Below the pieces are notes generated by a model. The model worked only from the letters and a program-made list of their open reading frames with translations, ran no database searches and was not told the origin of the DNA. From Neurospora tetraspora (Eukaryota > Ascomycota > Sordariomycetes > Sordariales > Sordariaceae), in contig NW_026944390.1 of assembly GCF_033439725.1 (NCBI RefSeq), forward strand, positions 1,302,001-1,366,000: DNA of 64,000 bases. The letters are read 5' to 3'. Every line of letters begins with the position of its first letter. Position 1 is the first letter of the stretch. Made by a program: the position numbers and the translations under genes. Positions 46,201-58,600 of this stretch are shown here, in pieces.

Positions 46201-46365
46201 TGGCTTGGAGGATATGTCACGCGAAGGAAGTTCTGGTATGTAATGGTCATATCTTTCCCCTTTTCAGTTTATCGGGTGCTAACTATTTATGCTCTACAGG
46301 CTCCATTCAGCATGTCACATACCAACGGCCGGACAACACCGGTTGATAACAAGTTCTCTGAGTAA
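43273..46365 (+). CDS. chol-1: Phosphatidylethanolamine N-methyltransferase (CHO2 type), 4 exons
   Basis: Exons 43273-43456, 43539-44138, 44203-46235 and 46300-46365 give 960 residues, the usual length of fungal Cho2. After a Gln-rich N-terminus ([10 protein letters not shown]) come two related membrane-methyltransferase halves. Each has several hydrophobic helices, for example [20 protein letters not shown] and [20 protein letters not shown]. The catalytic-type motif [20 protein letters not shown] lies in the first half, and the related [14 protein letters not shown] in the second. A soluble C-terminal domain ([20 protein letters not shown] onward) follows. The enzyme uses S-adenosylmethionine to make the first methyl transfer from phosphatidylethanolamine towards phosphatidylcholine in the ER. 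Neurospora chol-1 mutants need choline, as I recall. The last 21 residues come from a separate small exon. Confidence 0.94.
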
Positions 46366-46793
46366 AGGAATTCTAATTCCTAAGTGCAGAGACCGGGCAC
46401 GGCGAAAATGCACCAGTGTCTCAACTGTTCCCTGGTGCTTTGCGTCCTTTAACAACGAGAATCAAGGTCGGAAAGGGCCTTGAGGTATGGAACAGGGGGC
46501 ATTTGCATGAGAAGGAGGTGGACGGAGTTATGCATTCTAGGATGATCAAGCATTGAATGAGATACCATATCTGCATCTTTAGTTGGCGGACAGATGACAG
46601 GCATAAAATAGTAAAATCAAAGAAAGAACAAAATCAGAACTCTGCTCAAACCAATCGGAGACTCTGTGCTACAGTGGGGTGTGATGATCACAACTGCGTT
46701 GAACTGACTTCTTATCCCTTTTTACTATTCACATCTCTCAGTTCTATATGTACGTCTATATGCTTATCAACAACAGCCCTTTTGACCCTCTTT
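46366..46793. other. Intergenic, convergent 3' ends
   Basis: 428 bp between the stops of chol-1 (+) and the dehydrogenase gene (-). Nothing recognisable beyond 3' UTR sequence. Confidence 0.5.
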
Positions 46794-48065
46794 TCATGTC
46801 GACTTGCGGTGCATAACACCAGCGCCAGCCTGCAACATCAGTCAGTCAGTTATACACATTTCATAACCCCACGAACAGAATAATCACGAGCGAAACATAC
46901 CTGATGGCTAGGGAAAACCAACGTATCAGCAACAACAACGTTCTCCCGTCTCGTCGCAACAAACACCACAATCTCGGCAATATCATCCGGCGTCAAAGGA
47001 TCAACACCAGCATAGACCGCGTCGGCCTTGCTCTTATCACCATAAAACCTCACCACGCTGAACTCGGTCTCGACCTGGCCCGGGTCGATCTCCATGACGC
47101 GGATGCGCGTGGCGATCAGCTCCTTGCGCAGGGCGTCGGTGAAGCTGCGGACGGCGGCCTTGGTGGCGCAGTAGATGGAACCTCCGGCATACGGCTCGCG
47201 GCCGGCGATGGAGCCGATGTTGATGATATCGCCGGAGCCGCCCTCGGTTCCGCGGGCCTTGAAGATGGGCAGGATGGCTTGGGTCATATTGATCAGGCCG
47301 GTGACGTTGGTGGCGAACATGACGTTGATGTCTTGTTCGGCGATGGAGGGGGCTTGGGCGACTTTTTTTTTGGGGGGGTGGTTAGTAGCATTTCAGTGAG
47401 GTTTTGGAGGTCAAGTAGGGGGGACTGGAAACAAACCTCCTTTCACGAGACCACTACATATTATCATTTTCATTAGCATTTTCCCTTTTTCAATCTCCCG
47501 CATCATTATCACCTCACAGGGTCACAAAAACTCACGCATTATTAACCAGCACATTAATATCCTTCCACTCCTCCGGCAAGCCCCCCACAAACCCCCTGAC
47601 CTCCTCAGGCTGGCTCACGTCCAGCTTGACCGGCAGCACTTGCACGCCCTCGCCGACCTCCTCGCGGATCTCCTTGGCAATCTGCTCCAAGGCATCGACG
47701 CGGCGGGCCGTCAGGATCAGCTTGAGGCCGTGGTTGGGCGCGGTCCGCGCAAACTCGAAGGCGGTGCTGCGGCCGATGCCGGACGAGGCGCCCGTGATGA
47801 CGATGGTCTTGCCGGCGAGGCGCTTGGCTACTGCTGAGGACATTGTTCTTTTGGTTTGGCGAAGAGAAAAGGTGGAGGTGAGGTTGGTATTGTAAGGAGA
47901 AGAAGAAGAAAAGGTAGGGGTGGTGAAGCTGCTTAAAGATGTGGAGCTCTGATGACGATGAGTGGTGGTGGTGGTGGTAGTTCTAACTGCCGAGGAGATG
48001 GTAGTCAGATATCTAGCTGCGAGTCTTGATGCTGCTGCTGTTGGTGGTGTTCTTATGGAAAACAT
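46794..48065 (-). CDS. NADP-dependent short-chain dehydrogenase (YMR226C-like), 4 exons with a micro-exon
   Basis: Exons in reading order are 48065-47536, 47453-47437 (17 nt), 47361-46901 and 46829-46794. The long form has 347 residues; an internal ATG at 47843 (MSSAVAKRLAGKTIVITGAS) gives 273, the normal length of the family. The Rossmann motif TGASSGIG, the NNAG motif (rebuilt only through the micro-exon as NNAGLVKGVAQAPS), the catalytic Ser in INIGSIAGR and the YCATK active site are all present. The C-terminus SHQAGAGVMHRKST comes from the last exon. YMR226C-type enzymes oxidise L-allo-threonine, serine and other 3-hydroxy acids with NADP+. The extra 74 residues are rich in Arg, Ser and Thr without acidic residues and could be a mitochondrial presequence. 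Confidence 0.9.
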
Positions 48066-48581
48066 GAGAATGATGAGACGACGTTCCGAATGACTTCCGA
48101 GCTTACCTCCGGGTTCCGGGGCTGGTGTAATGCGACTTGAACTTTCAGATAGCGGATCATGACGAACGGGCAGCTCCGGTTATGTCAAAGACGCTGCCTG
48201 CCCCGCATCCCCCGTGGCCCCGGCCGGTAGCTCCCCGGCCCGAGCACCCCCAAGCTACCCCGCATTCACGATGATCGCGCCATATTGGTCAATTCATAGA
48301 CAATACAATTCCATGGAGACGATGGCAGATCTATCAATCTTGTGATGGGCAAGCAAGCAGACGATTAGAGGTGAGTAATGGAATCCCATGTCCTTGTTTT
48401 ATGATCGCTAACGTTTACGCTTCTATCAAGTTATTGTGTGCCTTTTTGAACCCTCCTCGCTGTCATGTGTGATCTGTCTTGGACATCAGAAACAAAACTC
48501 CAGAGCCCAAAACTCCCCCTGATATCGATATCATGATGCTAACCGATATTCCGAACCAACTCAACTAGCGTCAACCATCGA
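48066..48581. other. Intergenic between dehydrogenase and transporter
   Basis: 516 bp holding the promoter of the dehydrogenase gene and the 3' UTR of the transporter, both on the minus strand. No other feature seen. Confidence 0.5.
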
Positions 48582-51096
48582 TCATTGAGGCTGATCGGTC
48601 CTCGCCTGCTGCTTCTTGCGTCTCTCTGCTTCTCTCCTTTCGGCGAGTTCGGCCTGTCGACCGGCTTCATCTTCTTCCCGCTTCTGCATCATGTACGCGA
48701 TAGACAATTGTCTCGAGCGGCGAGCACAGAAGGCGCAGATTGTACCAAGTGCCGTAATTGCGCAAGCAACGATCATGGACGTCTCCAGCGCCTTGGTATA
48801 ATGTTCCAAAGACAAGTCCAAAGACAATGGAATGTCAGAAGTACCCTGTGTTCCAAGCGCGGCGCCTGAGACCGCGATACCAATGCTACCGCCCCATATG
48901 CGAAGAAGAGCTACCAGTCCCTGCGCCGTGGCATGTTCGTACACGGGCGACTCGACAATCGAAAGTGTTGTCGACGCCGCAGCATTGAGTCCGAACCCGA
49001 GACCAACGAGGCTCACGTACACCGCGTACAGTGTGGTCCCGAACCGATGGGACGATGTTGCGTTGGCTGCCGACAAAGCGGTTCCTAGTGTCATCAACAT
49101 TCCTCCAGCTGCTATGGTCCAGTGCAACACGTTGCGCTTCTGGCTGAGTCTCGGAGCCACCATGCTACCCAACGCCGAGAACCCAAGCATGGGCAGAAGC
49201 ATAGCGCTGGCCTCGAGAGCGCTGTACCCGTTGACAACCCTGAACCTCATCGGGAAGACGTACAGCGTCATGAGATAACCAAAGCCCAGGCATGCTGTGC
49301 TTACAGCCATCAACACATATACGTGGTTCTTGAGGAGCACCACCGGGATGACTGTAGTCATCCGGTTTCTCAAGTTTGTATTGTCAACGATCACGGTCCA
49401 GACCGCGAGGAGGATCAAGCAAAAGAAGCCTGAGGCAAACGGTGCAATAAACAGGTGATCGTTCCACCCGGAACCTGCCCTCACGTTTTGGAAGGCCCAA
49501 GTGATCAAAACGGCGGCTCCCGTGCTGTGCGCTCAAAGGGTCAGTGAAGTTCAACCCAGGCTTCTTCATCCCGGGACTGAATCTGGGAGGGACGCTACTT
49601 ACAGCAGGAGGGACCCTAGTACGTCACTCTGCCACAACGACCTACGTTGATAAGCAGGTAGATACTCTGGATGGGGCCATGCAAACAAGAATACTATCCC
49701 AGCTACTATTCCGGAAATACTGTCCCACGGCAACCCATTAGCATCCCACTCTCGAAAAAAGAAAAGGTCAAGTCAGGGCACTCACTTGATCCAAAAGATC
49801 CACCGCCAGCTCAAATAATTCGTCAAAACACCACCCAAAATCGGCCCTAGCACACCAGCAAACGCAATAATAACCCCGATAATCGTCCCAATAAACCGCT
49901 TCCAACGGGGCGGCGTCACCTCCGTCAGTATGATAATCGCAAGGCTATACAGCCCCGAGCCGCCCACCCCTTGAAATGCGCGACAAATCAACAGTTGTGT
50001 AAACGTATTCGCACCCGCACATCCTATCGAGAAGGCAACAAAGAGCACATAGGCCGCGGTGAACGCCCGCTTCCTGCCCACCACGTCCGACACCTTGGCG
50101 AACAAGATGGCACACCCGACGAAGGCTAAGGTGTACGCCAGCGCAACCCAGTTCACGGCGTCTAGCTTGTCGAATTCGCGGCCGATTTCGTACAGGCTGG
50201 TGGCTACGATGGTGGTGTCTAGCATGGAAAGGAAGAGACCGAAACCGACTCTGAAGGGATCATTGTCAGCGAAGGTCAGGAGGGAGGAACAGAGACTGGC
50301 TGGCAACTTACCCTAAGCAGAGAAAGATATATCCCTTGACAGGTAGGTCCTGCGGAGGACGAGGAGGGCCAAGATCGGGTGCGATATCTCCGTCAACGTC
50401 GTCGCCGCCGCCGTCGGCTTGAGCAGGAGCAAAGTTTTCTCGCCGCTGCCGATTCTTGGTATTAGATATGCAAAATGACGCCAGAAAACGAAGTACTAGA
50501 GTCCCAGCGAAGCCTCTGACCTCGATGTTGATGGCGGTGCCATCATCGGCCTTGGGTGGTTCCTGGACCTGCTGCTGCTGATTGCCTCCGGCACGGGTCT
50601 GTTGCGGGTTGATATTCTCGAGTTCGATAGCAATGGGGTCTTCCGCCGCGTTGGGGTTCAGTTGAGGAGGAGGTTGGGGAAGATTCTCGACATAGTCCTT
50701 AACGATTTCTAAATTGCTCTCACCCGAATCGCTGCCGTCCCGAGGGGTCTTCTGTAGCTGAGCCCCGGAAGCCTGTTGCGGGTTGATATTCTCGAGTTCG
50801 ATAGCATTGGGGTCTTCCACGTAGGGAAGCAGTTGAGGAGGGGGTTGTTGAGAAGTCGACTTTTGTTGATCATTCCTCGATGGGCTGTTCGGACCGAACC
50901 AGTAGTCCTCAACGATGTGTAAACTGCTCTCACTCGAATCGCTGCCGTCCCGAGGGGTCGTCTGTTGCTGAGCCCCGGCATTCTGCTGAGGTTCTGTGGA
51001 GGCCGATGGTGTCGGTTGTTGCTGGGGCTCCTCCCCTTGAGCTTCTTGACGCCAGATCCGTTGGTTAAACATGGTGAAGTAGTCTGGAATAACCAT
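48582..51096 (-). CDS. MFS transporter, DHA14 drug:H+ antiporter type, with long N-terminal extension, 4 exons
   Basis: Exons in reading order are 51096-50312, 50250-49786, 49719-49603 and 49524-48582, giving 769 residues. The transporter proper starts near residue 255 with LGVGFGLFLSMLDTTIVATS, the motif that marks 14-TM drug antiporters. The MFS loop motif follows (AKVSDVVGRKRAF), then GVGGSGLYSLAI and VLGPILGGVLTNYLSWRWIF. All later junctions restore membrane helices. The C-terminal tail is charged and coiled (KREEDEAGRQAELAERREAE). Residues 1-240 are unusual: Gln/Pro-rich, with two copies of TPRDGSDS(S/G)ES and two of the DP-AIELENINPQQ segment. Substrate is not predictable; efflux of toxic compounds is the family norm. 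The downstream dehydrogenase is on the same strand, but I see no functional link. Confidence 0.87.
50590..50985 (-). repeat. Intragenic repeats in the MFS N-terminal extension
   Basis: Two segments recur in the coding DNA. One, encoding TPRDGSDS(S/G)ES, lies near 50720-50765 and 50930-50975, 213 bp apart (71 codons). The other, encoding IELENINPQQ, lies near 50600 and 50770. Spacing is a multiple of three, so the frame is kept. They suggest a recent in-frame duplication. Confidence 0.8.
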
Positions 51097-53666
51097 CAAT
51101 AAGGGATGATGAGATAAGTAGTCTGAGAGATAAACAACGAGCGAGTGTCTGTTGGATAACCATATGAAGCCGTATTCAAACTGGGGGTCTTTGGGCGAAG
51201 TAAGTGGAAGAGTTCAAAAGGTCGAAGGGGACGGATTCATAACCAAAACTTCTGAGGGCCTAATGGTTCCAAAACAAGAAGCAAGAAGCAGGAACGAACG
51301 CCGGGTTTTGTTGTTGTCAAGTCATGGTCGACTTTTGGGAAGTTTTCTGGGAAGTCGTGATCTAATCGAGCACCACTTCTTTGCCCGGCGGCGAAGGGGG
51401 TCAACTAAGTAACCTGTGCGTACTTCCCAGCAGGTAGGTGCGAGCTTCGACGATCCAGATTATCGGTTTCGTCGGTCTGGGAAGGGGGAATACCGGTCAT
51501 TATAGAAAGGGCCAGCCATCTGAACAGTATGTCTTGAACGAATGCGATGAATGCGAATTCTCGCCTCTTCAAACGCCCCCCTCTCTCCTATTCCCGTTGC
51601 CATCTCACTTCATATGCCACCCTAACCAAGGCCGCGGTCCGTAGGTTCGCTAACAGAGTCCGCAAGTAGACTAGTCAAAACGGTTAGAAAACAAACAAAC
51701 TGACAGGACAAACAGTGCCAACAGAACTAAGACGATGCGGCGGCCGGTTCTTCCTCTTGCGGACTTCCAGACTCGCACACTCGCTTCTGATTTGCCTCTT
51801 AGGCGGAAGAAACAAAAAAGTAAGAACGAGGCGCAGATATAATAGACTGAAGAGCAAAAGCACCTTCCTGTTATATACAATTTTTAACGAGAAAGAAAGG
51901 TCGGTATGGCACACCATGCACATGATCGCTGTCAGCATGGCTATAGTGTCAGACGGACATGACAGACCTTAAGTCGCAAGAACAACCAACTCTCCAATGA
52001 CATGGGCGGAAGAAGCGAGGAATATCTTACCAACGAGCTAGCACAACAGCAAAGCGACCAACCAACCCAACCTCTCGTGTTGAGTTGACCAAATGCGGCA
52101 ACGACTACAGTTGGCAACCGTTGCTTTTGGTTGCAGATGTTGGGGAGGGTCGTACGACAGCTGAGACGAAAAAGAAGAAGCTTCGAGGCTTTGCTTAGGG
52201 AAGGTCAACATCACCGGCCAACGACAAAACTGTGCCGTAGCTTCCTTACTTAGCACAACCCACGACGGTCCATGGCCGAATCGGCTGCTTTCGCCTTCGC
52301 TTTCGGTAAACAGCAATTGTAGAACCAATGATGGAAAGACCCCAACGGCGATAGCAGCGCCTCAATTCTTTCTACCGGCCTAGTTCCGGCAAGTCTTCAG
52401 TTCTGGCGTAAAAGGTGGAATGCCATTGGTTGGTGTGGGTTTGGATGTAGTTTTCTCGGATAAGGCAAGTCTGAAGGAAGTACCTTTCTCCTTTCTGATG
52501 AAAGTGATGAGATAATTTTAGCTTGTTTGGTCCAGCCGTGGTCTGTCTCAAATCTCGATGTGCTGCATCGGAAGCCATCCGGAGTCGGGACGGGCCGAGG
52601 TTGAGACTCGGGTCAAAAACAGTCATTAAGGGTTGTCGGACACTTTCGGCCAACATTGACTTGTGCTTATCCTAGACTTGTCGGAGCATCATCGCCATCT
52701 TATCTATAGATATCTCATCATCCCTAGACCAGATCTTGGGAGTGAAGGACGTCGACAAATCTTATTTATGCTCGGACTCCCTTGCTTCTAAATATTCAAA
52801 GCACTTAACGATGAGTATCAAATTCCTGTTGCCACGAGAATGTTGGTGCCGAGACGGTTGCCAAGCATGTTGGATGTGTCTTCCGCCTCCTTCTTAACCA
52901 TCGTGCTCTGTGCTAACCTGGCTAGGCCTGTCAGACAACCGATTCAGACCGATGCTTTGATGGAATCAAACGGACACGTAGGGACGATCAGTCTTGGTGT
53001 CCACAAAAACTAAAGTCTTGCAAGATTCGATGAGGGTAACGGAGCTCAAATGAGTTATCTTTTACGTTCTGCTCGTCTCAAACGGACACTCAGATTAATA
53101 CTCGAGGTAGAACTACAAGTACTTCCGAGGCGAAGTGATTGTCTGTATTCAATCTCTCAGCAAATCCAACACATGGAGGCGGATTAACCTAAACATGCTG
53201 GAGTCTAGTGGGTCGTCAGGGATCTCAAAACGTCTAGATTTAATCTGATACCTTCGTACTCAAGCGATCTTGTGACGGTTGGGGCCGTTCAAGGTTCTTT
53301 CACGTGCACAGAGCCCATTCACGAACGGCTTCCATTCACAGGAGGTCCATGTTCTGGATCTGGAACCTTCAGAGTTCGTGGGTACAAACCCCCATCCTCC
53401 TCCTCGCGCCTTCCATTTTGGTGTTTCCTTCCTTCTTCAACTTGGTGTTTTCAGTCCAAGACAACCACAGTCCTGCAGTCATTCTGTCAGTTGCACTTGC
53501 TTTGGTACGGTCGTAAAAATACCATCTAATGTCTCCAGGTTCAAGTGGTTTGCACATTTCGTCCGATGCTGTTTACATTTCGAACCTGCAAACGCTTGTT
53601 GAACCTTTGCGTCCTTGGGATCGAACGGGGGCGAATTTCGATAACCCATTCACTTGTCGATTTCAG
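51097..53666. other. Gene-free stretch upstream of the MFS gene
   Basis: About 2.6 kb of ordinary composition. Short overlapping ORFs occur on both strands but none is gene-like. It should include the MFS promoter and that of the small gene ending at 54115. Confidence 0.45.
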
Positions 53667-54115
53667 GAAGTATAACTGAAGTGTTCTCAACTCTCGCTGC
53701 TCCACTCTTCTCTCCCTCTTCCTCTTTTCATTTCACGATATCCGAACCCGCCACTCGAACCACCGACACTTCCCAATTACAACACCGCTACGATTCCGGC
53801 CAAAATAATAACGCTTCCACTTCTGGCCAGGTCACACTTTCAGACTTGCGCGCGAAGCTTGCCGCCGTTGAAGCCGGAATCAACAGATACTATGCCAAGT
53901 TGGAGAAGATTCCTTACGAGTGTCAGCCGGATCTTATCATCTGGCATTACGTTAGGTCCATGACTCAGAACCTCAAGAGCAAGCTCAGTACTTTCACCGT
54001 GGAGGAGCACGACGGGTACGCTCAAGTGGCTGCTGTCCTAGATACTATCTTCCCCGACCTCAAGAGGTTGGAGGATAACTGGAAGATGCACGCGCCCCCG
54101 GAGATGCAGGATTGA
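53667..54115 (+). CDS. Small unknown protein, 5' end unresolved (partial)
   Basis: An open frame of about 150 codons with coding-like composition ends in TGA at 54115. It contains amphipathic helical sequence (SDLRAKLAAVEAGINRYYAK, then PDLIIWHYVRSMTQNLKSKL and DTIFPDLKRLEDNWKMHAPP). It has no usable ATG; a TTTCAG acceptor ends at 53666, so a 5' exon is expected. One candidate starts with the ATG at 53530 (MSP, donor in CCAG|GTTCAA), which would read MSPGSITEVFSTLAAP, but the donor is weak. I recognise no family. It could be a lineage-specific gene or a degraded one. Confidence 0.45.
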
Positions 54116-55578
54116 GGTATATCGCCCCCTCTGTTTCTCACACATGTTCGCGTCACAGTCTTGAAAGGTAGGTAGCTAACAGAGTTTTACAAGGCCATGC
54201 GATCCTCCGTCGGCGATGCGCACCCGTAATAGCTCATGAGAGTCGAAGTGTGATGCTGGTAGCGTGAGCAGACAACTGAGTTGAAAGTGAGAGTGGAATG
54301 ATGGCAGTGGACAGGCGGGCATCTTCGGGGAGTTGAAATGCAATCACGTTCAAGGACGGAAGGGAAGGAGTGTCACTTCTGGGATCCAAACCTCGTTCGT
54401 ACTTCTCAGTCTAGGTAAACAACTCCTTCTCGACAGCTGTCAGTCCCACTTGACGACACATTGGGAGAGTGCAGACAGAGAGTCTCGTGGTCACCTCGCT
54501 AATTGATCGTGTCAGTCTAGCGCTAGGTGAACTTGTGTCTTGCTTTCCTTGACTAAGGTCTTCAGTGCCAGTTCAAAGTCTTTCTCGTCTCCAGCCAGTT
54601 TTTTGTGACTGATCCTTGTATGATCCAAACATTCATCAACCGCTCCTTCTTGTTATCGTCTACACTATTCAATGTAAGTAGTGCAGCATGCACACTTACT
54701 TCCCGGGCTCTCTGTGTCGTTGTTTCCTGCAATGTTTTGATGCTGGCAGTTTAAGATTCCGTAAAAGTAATTAGTGGGCTCCATGGAGCTGAAAATGAAG
54801 GAACGAAGGAAGCTTTCAACCAGATGTACCTCTGTTAATGACCGCCATGCTTAAGTATGGCAAATCTGATCGCTCTACTAGCCCTTCTAACAGACTTGCT
54901 GAGGCGGTACTTGTTGCTGCAGTGTCGCAAGGAACTGGCGCGCAGTTGCTTTGGGTCTAGTAGTCACGATGTATAAGCCCGATCTGAGAGAATAAGGTAC
55001 CTAGGTAAGGTAAGTTGCAGTGTTTTGATCGGGTTTGAGCGGAGGTAGGTGCTATCCAAATTGTTCCTGGTATTCGCCGACAAATATACCTATCCTTTCA
55101 AACGAACACTCGAGCCGCGAATTTTATTTTCCTTCCGTCTGTAACTTTGCAATTACAGTACTCTTACTCCGCTTCAAGTTAGCGGGTCAACTTCTGAAAG
55201 GAACTGAGTCTCTCCGAACTCGGGGTTTTCGACCAAGACCATCGGATCGATACACAGAAGCACCGATACCCGGGTGATACTTTGATAGCTTTGGTAGTAG
55301 GTTACCACTTATATTTTACTCTCTTTCCCACTTCGCTTGCATGTTATTCGTTGGTTCGATGCGCAGTAATTCTCGTGCCGAATCACACCTCGGTAACACA
55401 ACATATCTCCTCTCCCTTTTCAGCAATGCAGTGAACTGAAGTCAAGTAACACAAACCTTCAACATCGTCCGTGTCCTCTGTCCCGCACCGTGTCCCGTCC
55501 CCCGCGCTGTTGGTGCCGTTGGTGCTGCTGTCCTGCTGGCTAGCGGTTGTCCCGTGTCTCTGGGGCCGGTACTCGGTA

Positions 55579-55610
55579 GCGAAACGAGTGAGCGAAACGA
55601 GCGAGCGAAC
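55579..55610 (+). repeat. Short tandem repeat, 13-bp unit
   Basis: GCGAAACGAGTGA, then GCGAAACGAGCGA, then a partial GCGAAC. No coding context. Confidence 0.75.
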
Positions 55611-58600
55611 CACCGTACTGGACATAACCGGATCGGATTCGGTTCCCGTCGGCTGTTAACCGTATGTAGAATATGCGGGGAAAGCGAAGCAGCGAGCCAA
55701 ATTTAGAAAAAATGAGTGTCCAGTGTCCAGACTACTCTTGCAAATGCCGATATGGACCGTGGGGCGGGTGTGGGGGATCCCCCGGATTCCAGTCCGGAGA
55801 CTCGGGTTTCCCAGGACGAGCTCCGAGGATACGGTACCGAGAGCGCCCAAATCCCAATAGACGGGCGGTGGGAAGAAAGACAGTTGGGACTTAATAATCC
55901 GTCGGGATCAATAGGTGGTGACGTCCGGATGCGGTGGTTGTGGTCTGATTGCGATGACATCGGGATGCCCAACTTTGTAAGCTAAATTTGTAGAACTCCC
56001 ATAGCGTTGAGCTAGGAGTCAATAGTGGAAGTTCCACTGGACACCTGAGGATAACATGATTATTTCCATGTTGAGGTTCGTTCAATTTACATTTTGCCAA
56101 TTGCTATACCGATGAATCACTCCACTCGTTCAACCCATAATCTGTGACCAGCTATGCTGCATATCGAAATCTGATAGAGAATGCCTAGTACCCAAGCTCA
56201 CCAAGCTCCCAAGGTTCTTGAACATCCGGTAACAGACCACAGCCTGGACCATTAACCTGTGTTAAATATCGAATGCACAACGCGTGATGGAGCTGATAGA
56301 TATTGACATCAACCCAGCGGTAGATACCTGCAGGCATAACTCAAAAGGGAAGCGCTCGAACCCTTATGTTGTCAAGCTGGAGTCTTAGCATTGCCATTAG
56401 AATTACTTGAGGGTATCATGATCCAGTTCACTGTCTTTCTTGGCTGGGTCCTGACCGTTAGTTCCGCGGATCGTTGGATTGGTACATAGGTAGGTGAGGG
56501 AGGGGGGGACGGTCCCTGAGCGTCGTGTCGTGTCGTGATACCTGTCTGTAAATCTCATGAGGTCTGGACTGATTCCCTACCTAGGGACTCAGCTTGCAGA
56601 AGAGAACTGAAAAAGGATTCTGGCTAATTTGCCACTGAGGATGGCCATTCAGCAGCTTCAAAGCTGGGCACAATGTTTGGCAAAAGCCGACGACAGGTGT
56701 CACCAAACCAGACAAGGGCCAAGTTCGGATCTTGTGCTACTCCCTGCTGCTTTGCTGTGGTCTGTGGATGGCCCTCCTCTAGGGACAGTCCAAGAGAGAA
56801 TGGGTCAGGGGAGAGACAAGCTTCACACAAGCTTTGTGGACTCCCCATCAACCAAGCATTTGCCGAGAGGTGGATGTGGCTTGTACTATGTTGGCGATGG
56901 CTGGTGATGGGGGGAGCAATGAACCATCCATTGACTAGCCAACTCATGCCAATGAGGGGTGCTGAAGGGAGGGGAAAGGGCGAAAATCCGGGGCCCCGCC
57001 GTGATTCCCGTCTTCCCGCCCGTGGGTATCCACAAACTGGCCGGGGCTCAAGTCGGGTGGAACAAAAGTTAGACTTGCTCCTTATGCCGGCGCTATGAAA
57101 ATAGCCGGTGCCCTGGACCTGGACCTGGCGGGTTTGTAGAGGTATGTGTGTGATGAGTTGTTGCATGTTGCAGCGTCTAGGTCTCAATGTTTCTCTGGCT
57201 TGCCATTGAGAGTTGGTGAAGAAGATCGCCAGTGCTGCTCTTTGCCCCAGCTTTCATCTTTGTCCGGGCGCATGCGTCCAGATTCTCTCAAGTGCCCCGG
57301 CTGTTGTGGAGGCAGGTGCCGAAATGTCACCCAAGACCGGCACCGTTCGGTAGAGGTAGAGATATGTACCTTGGATCGTGACATGACACGACATGACAAG
57401 CTGCAAGGCCGCGTTGAAGCCCTTGAAGCTGCAGTGCAGTGCTTTGCGCGCGCTTGTGTTGTGGAGAACTTTGAAAGGCTAACGACGAGAAAACGGAAGG
57501 GGGAAACGGAGGTGTTTTAGTGCAGAACTAAACATCATCCCGGGCCACCACCAACTTCATTTACCAAGGAGCTAAAGCTTTCCCCTGCGTCAAGCCGTCG
57601 ATGGCTTCAACAACGGTTATCCTGTTGAAAAGAAGGGCACTTTCCCCGCAAAGTCGTCGGCGTTACGGGCCTGTTTGGCGCTGAGGGGAAATACTATGGG
57701 GAAATGGAGACCACCGTGAACTTCAAGAACCCGATATATCTTCACATGACACATGACAGATGAGCTCGGTTTCGAGGAGATATTATCATGAGCGATCATG
57801 AGGAGGAGGAGGGAGGGCACCAGCTTCACACACCACTACTGACCACTCAAACCACTCGGAATCATTCCGCTTTTCGTCCCTTTGTGCATCTGTTTCCCCA
57901 GGTTTTGTGTGTCTGTCGGGCCAGAACTTTGCCTTTCGCTTAGTTCCTTTACCCCGCATCCCCCAAAACTTTGTCGAGTCTGGTTGACACTGGCAGAGGA
58001 AAAGTGAGAGCTGAGTCGGACTCTTGAAAGTCAAAAAATTGGGGTTTCGTTGTTTTGTTAGTGCAGTGAGTGTAGAACTCCACCGGATCCCCCTCCAACA
58101 CCCGGCCCGGGCGCGACGGGCCGTGAATCCAGATTGGTATGGAGCCAAGTTCGGACAGCCCATCTCTTCTTACGGCCAATCAAATTGCAGGGTTTTGACT
58201 TCATTTCTCTGCTTCGGGAAGGGTTCGTTGTCTTGCAGTGCTTTTCTCAGAGGTACGATCGATCTCCCGCCGCCGCCACACTTGATCACACTGTTTAGTC
58301 CAGGTCTTTCCGAAAGATAAAGAATTCAATGATCTCTGTGCCTCCATCAACTACCTACTAAGTTGTGGTGTCTACAGTAGCGCCTTCTTCATTCCTTCTC
58401 CACTTTCCATCCCCAGCTTCCCCGGATTTCATGGATGAAGAAATCGTCAACACAAACTAGCGTGGTGTATAACTCGGACTTCTCTCCATTAGTTCACACC
58501 TGAACGTTGATCTCTTGACCCCTCGAGCACCTCGAGACTCCCGAACACCACCCCTCCTATGGCCCTATTTCCTTTCCTGGAGTTCTTTGCAGGACCGGAG

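Noticed and set aside
56624-57187. 187-codon minus-strand ORF overlapped by a 141-codon plus-strand ORF
   Set aside because: Neither strand shows domain-like sequence. Both appear to result from a stop-poor GC-rich patch.
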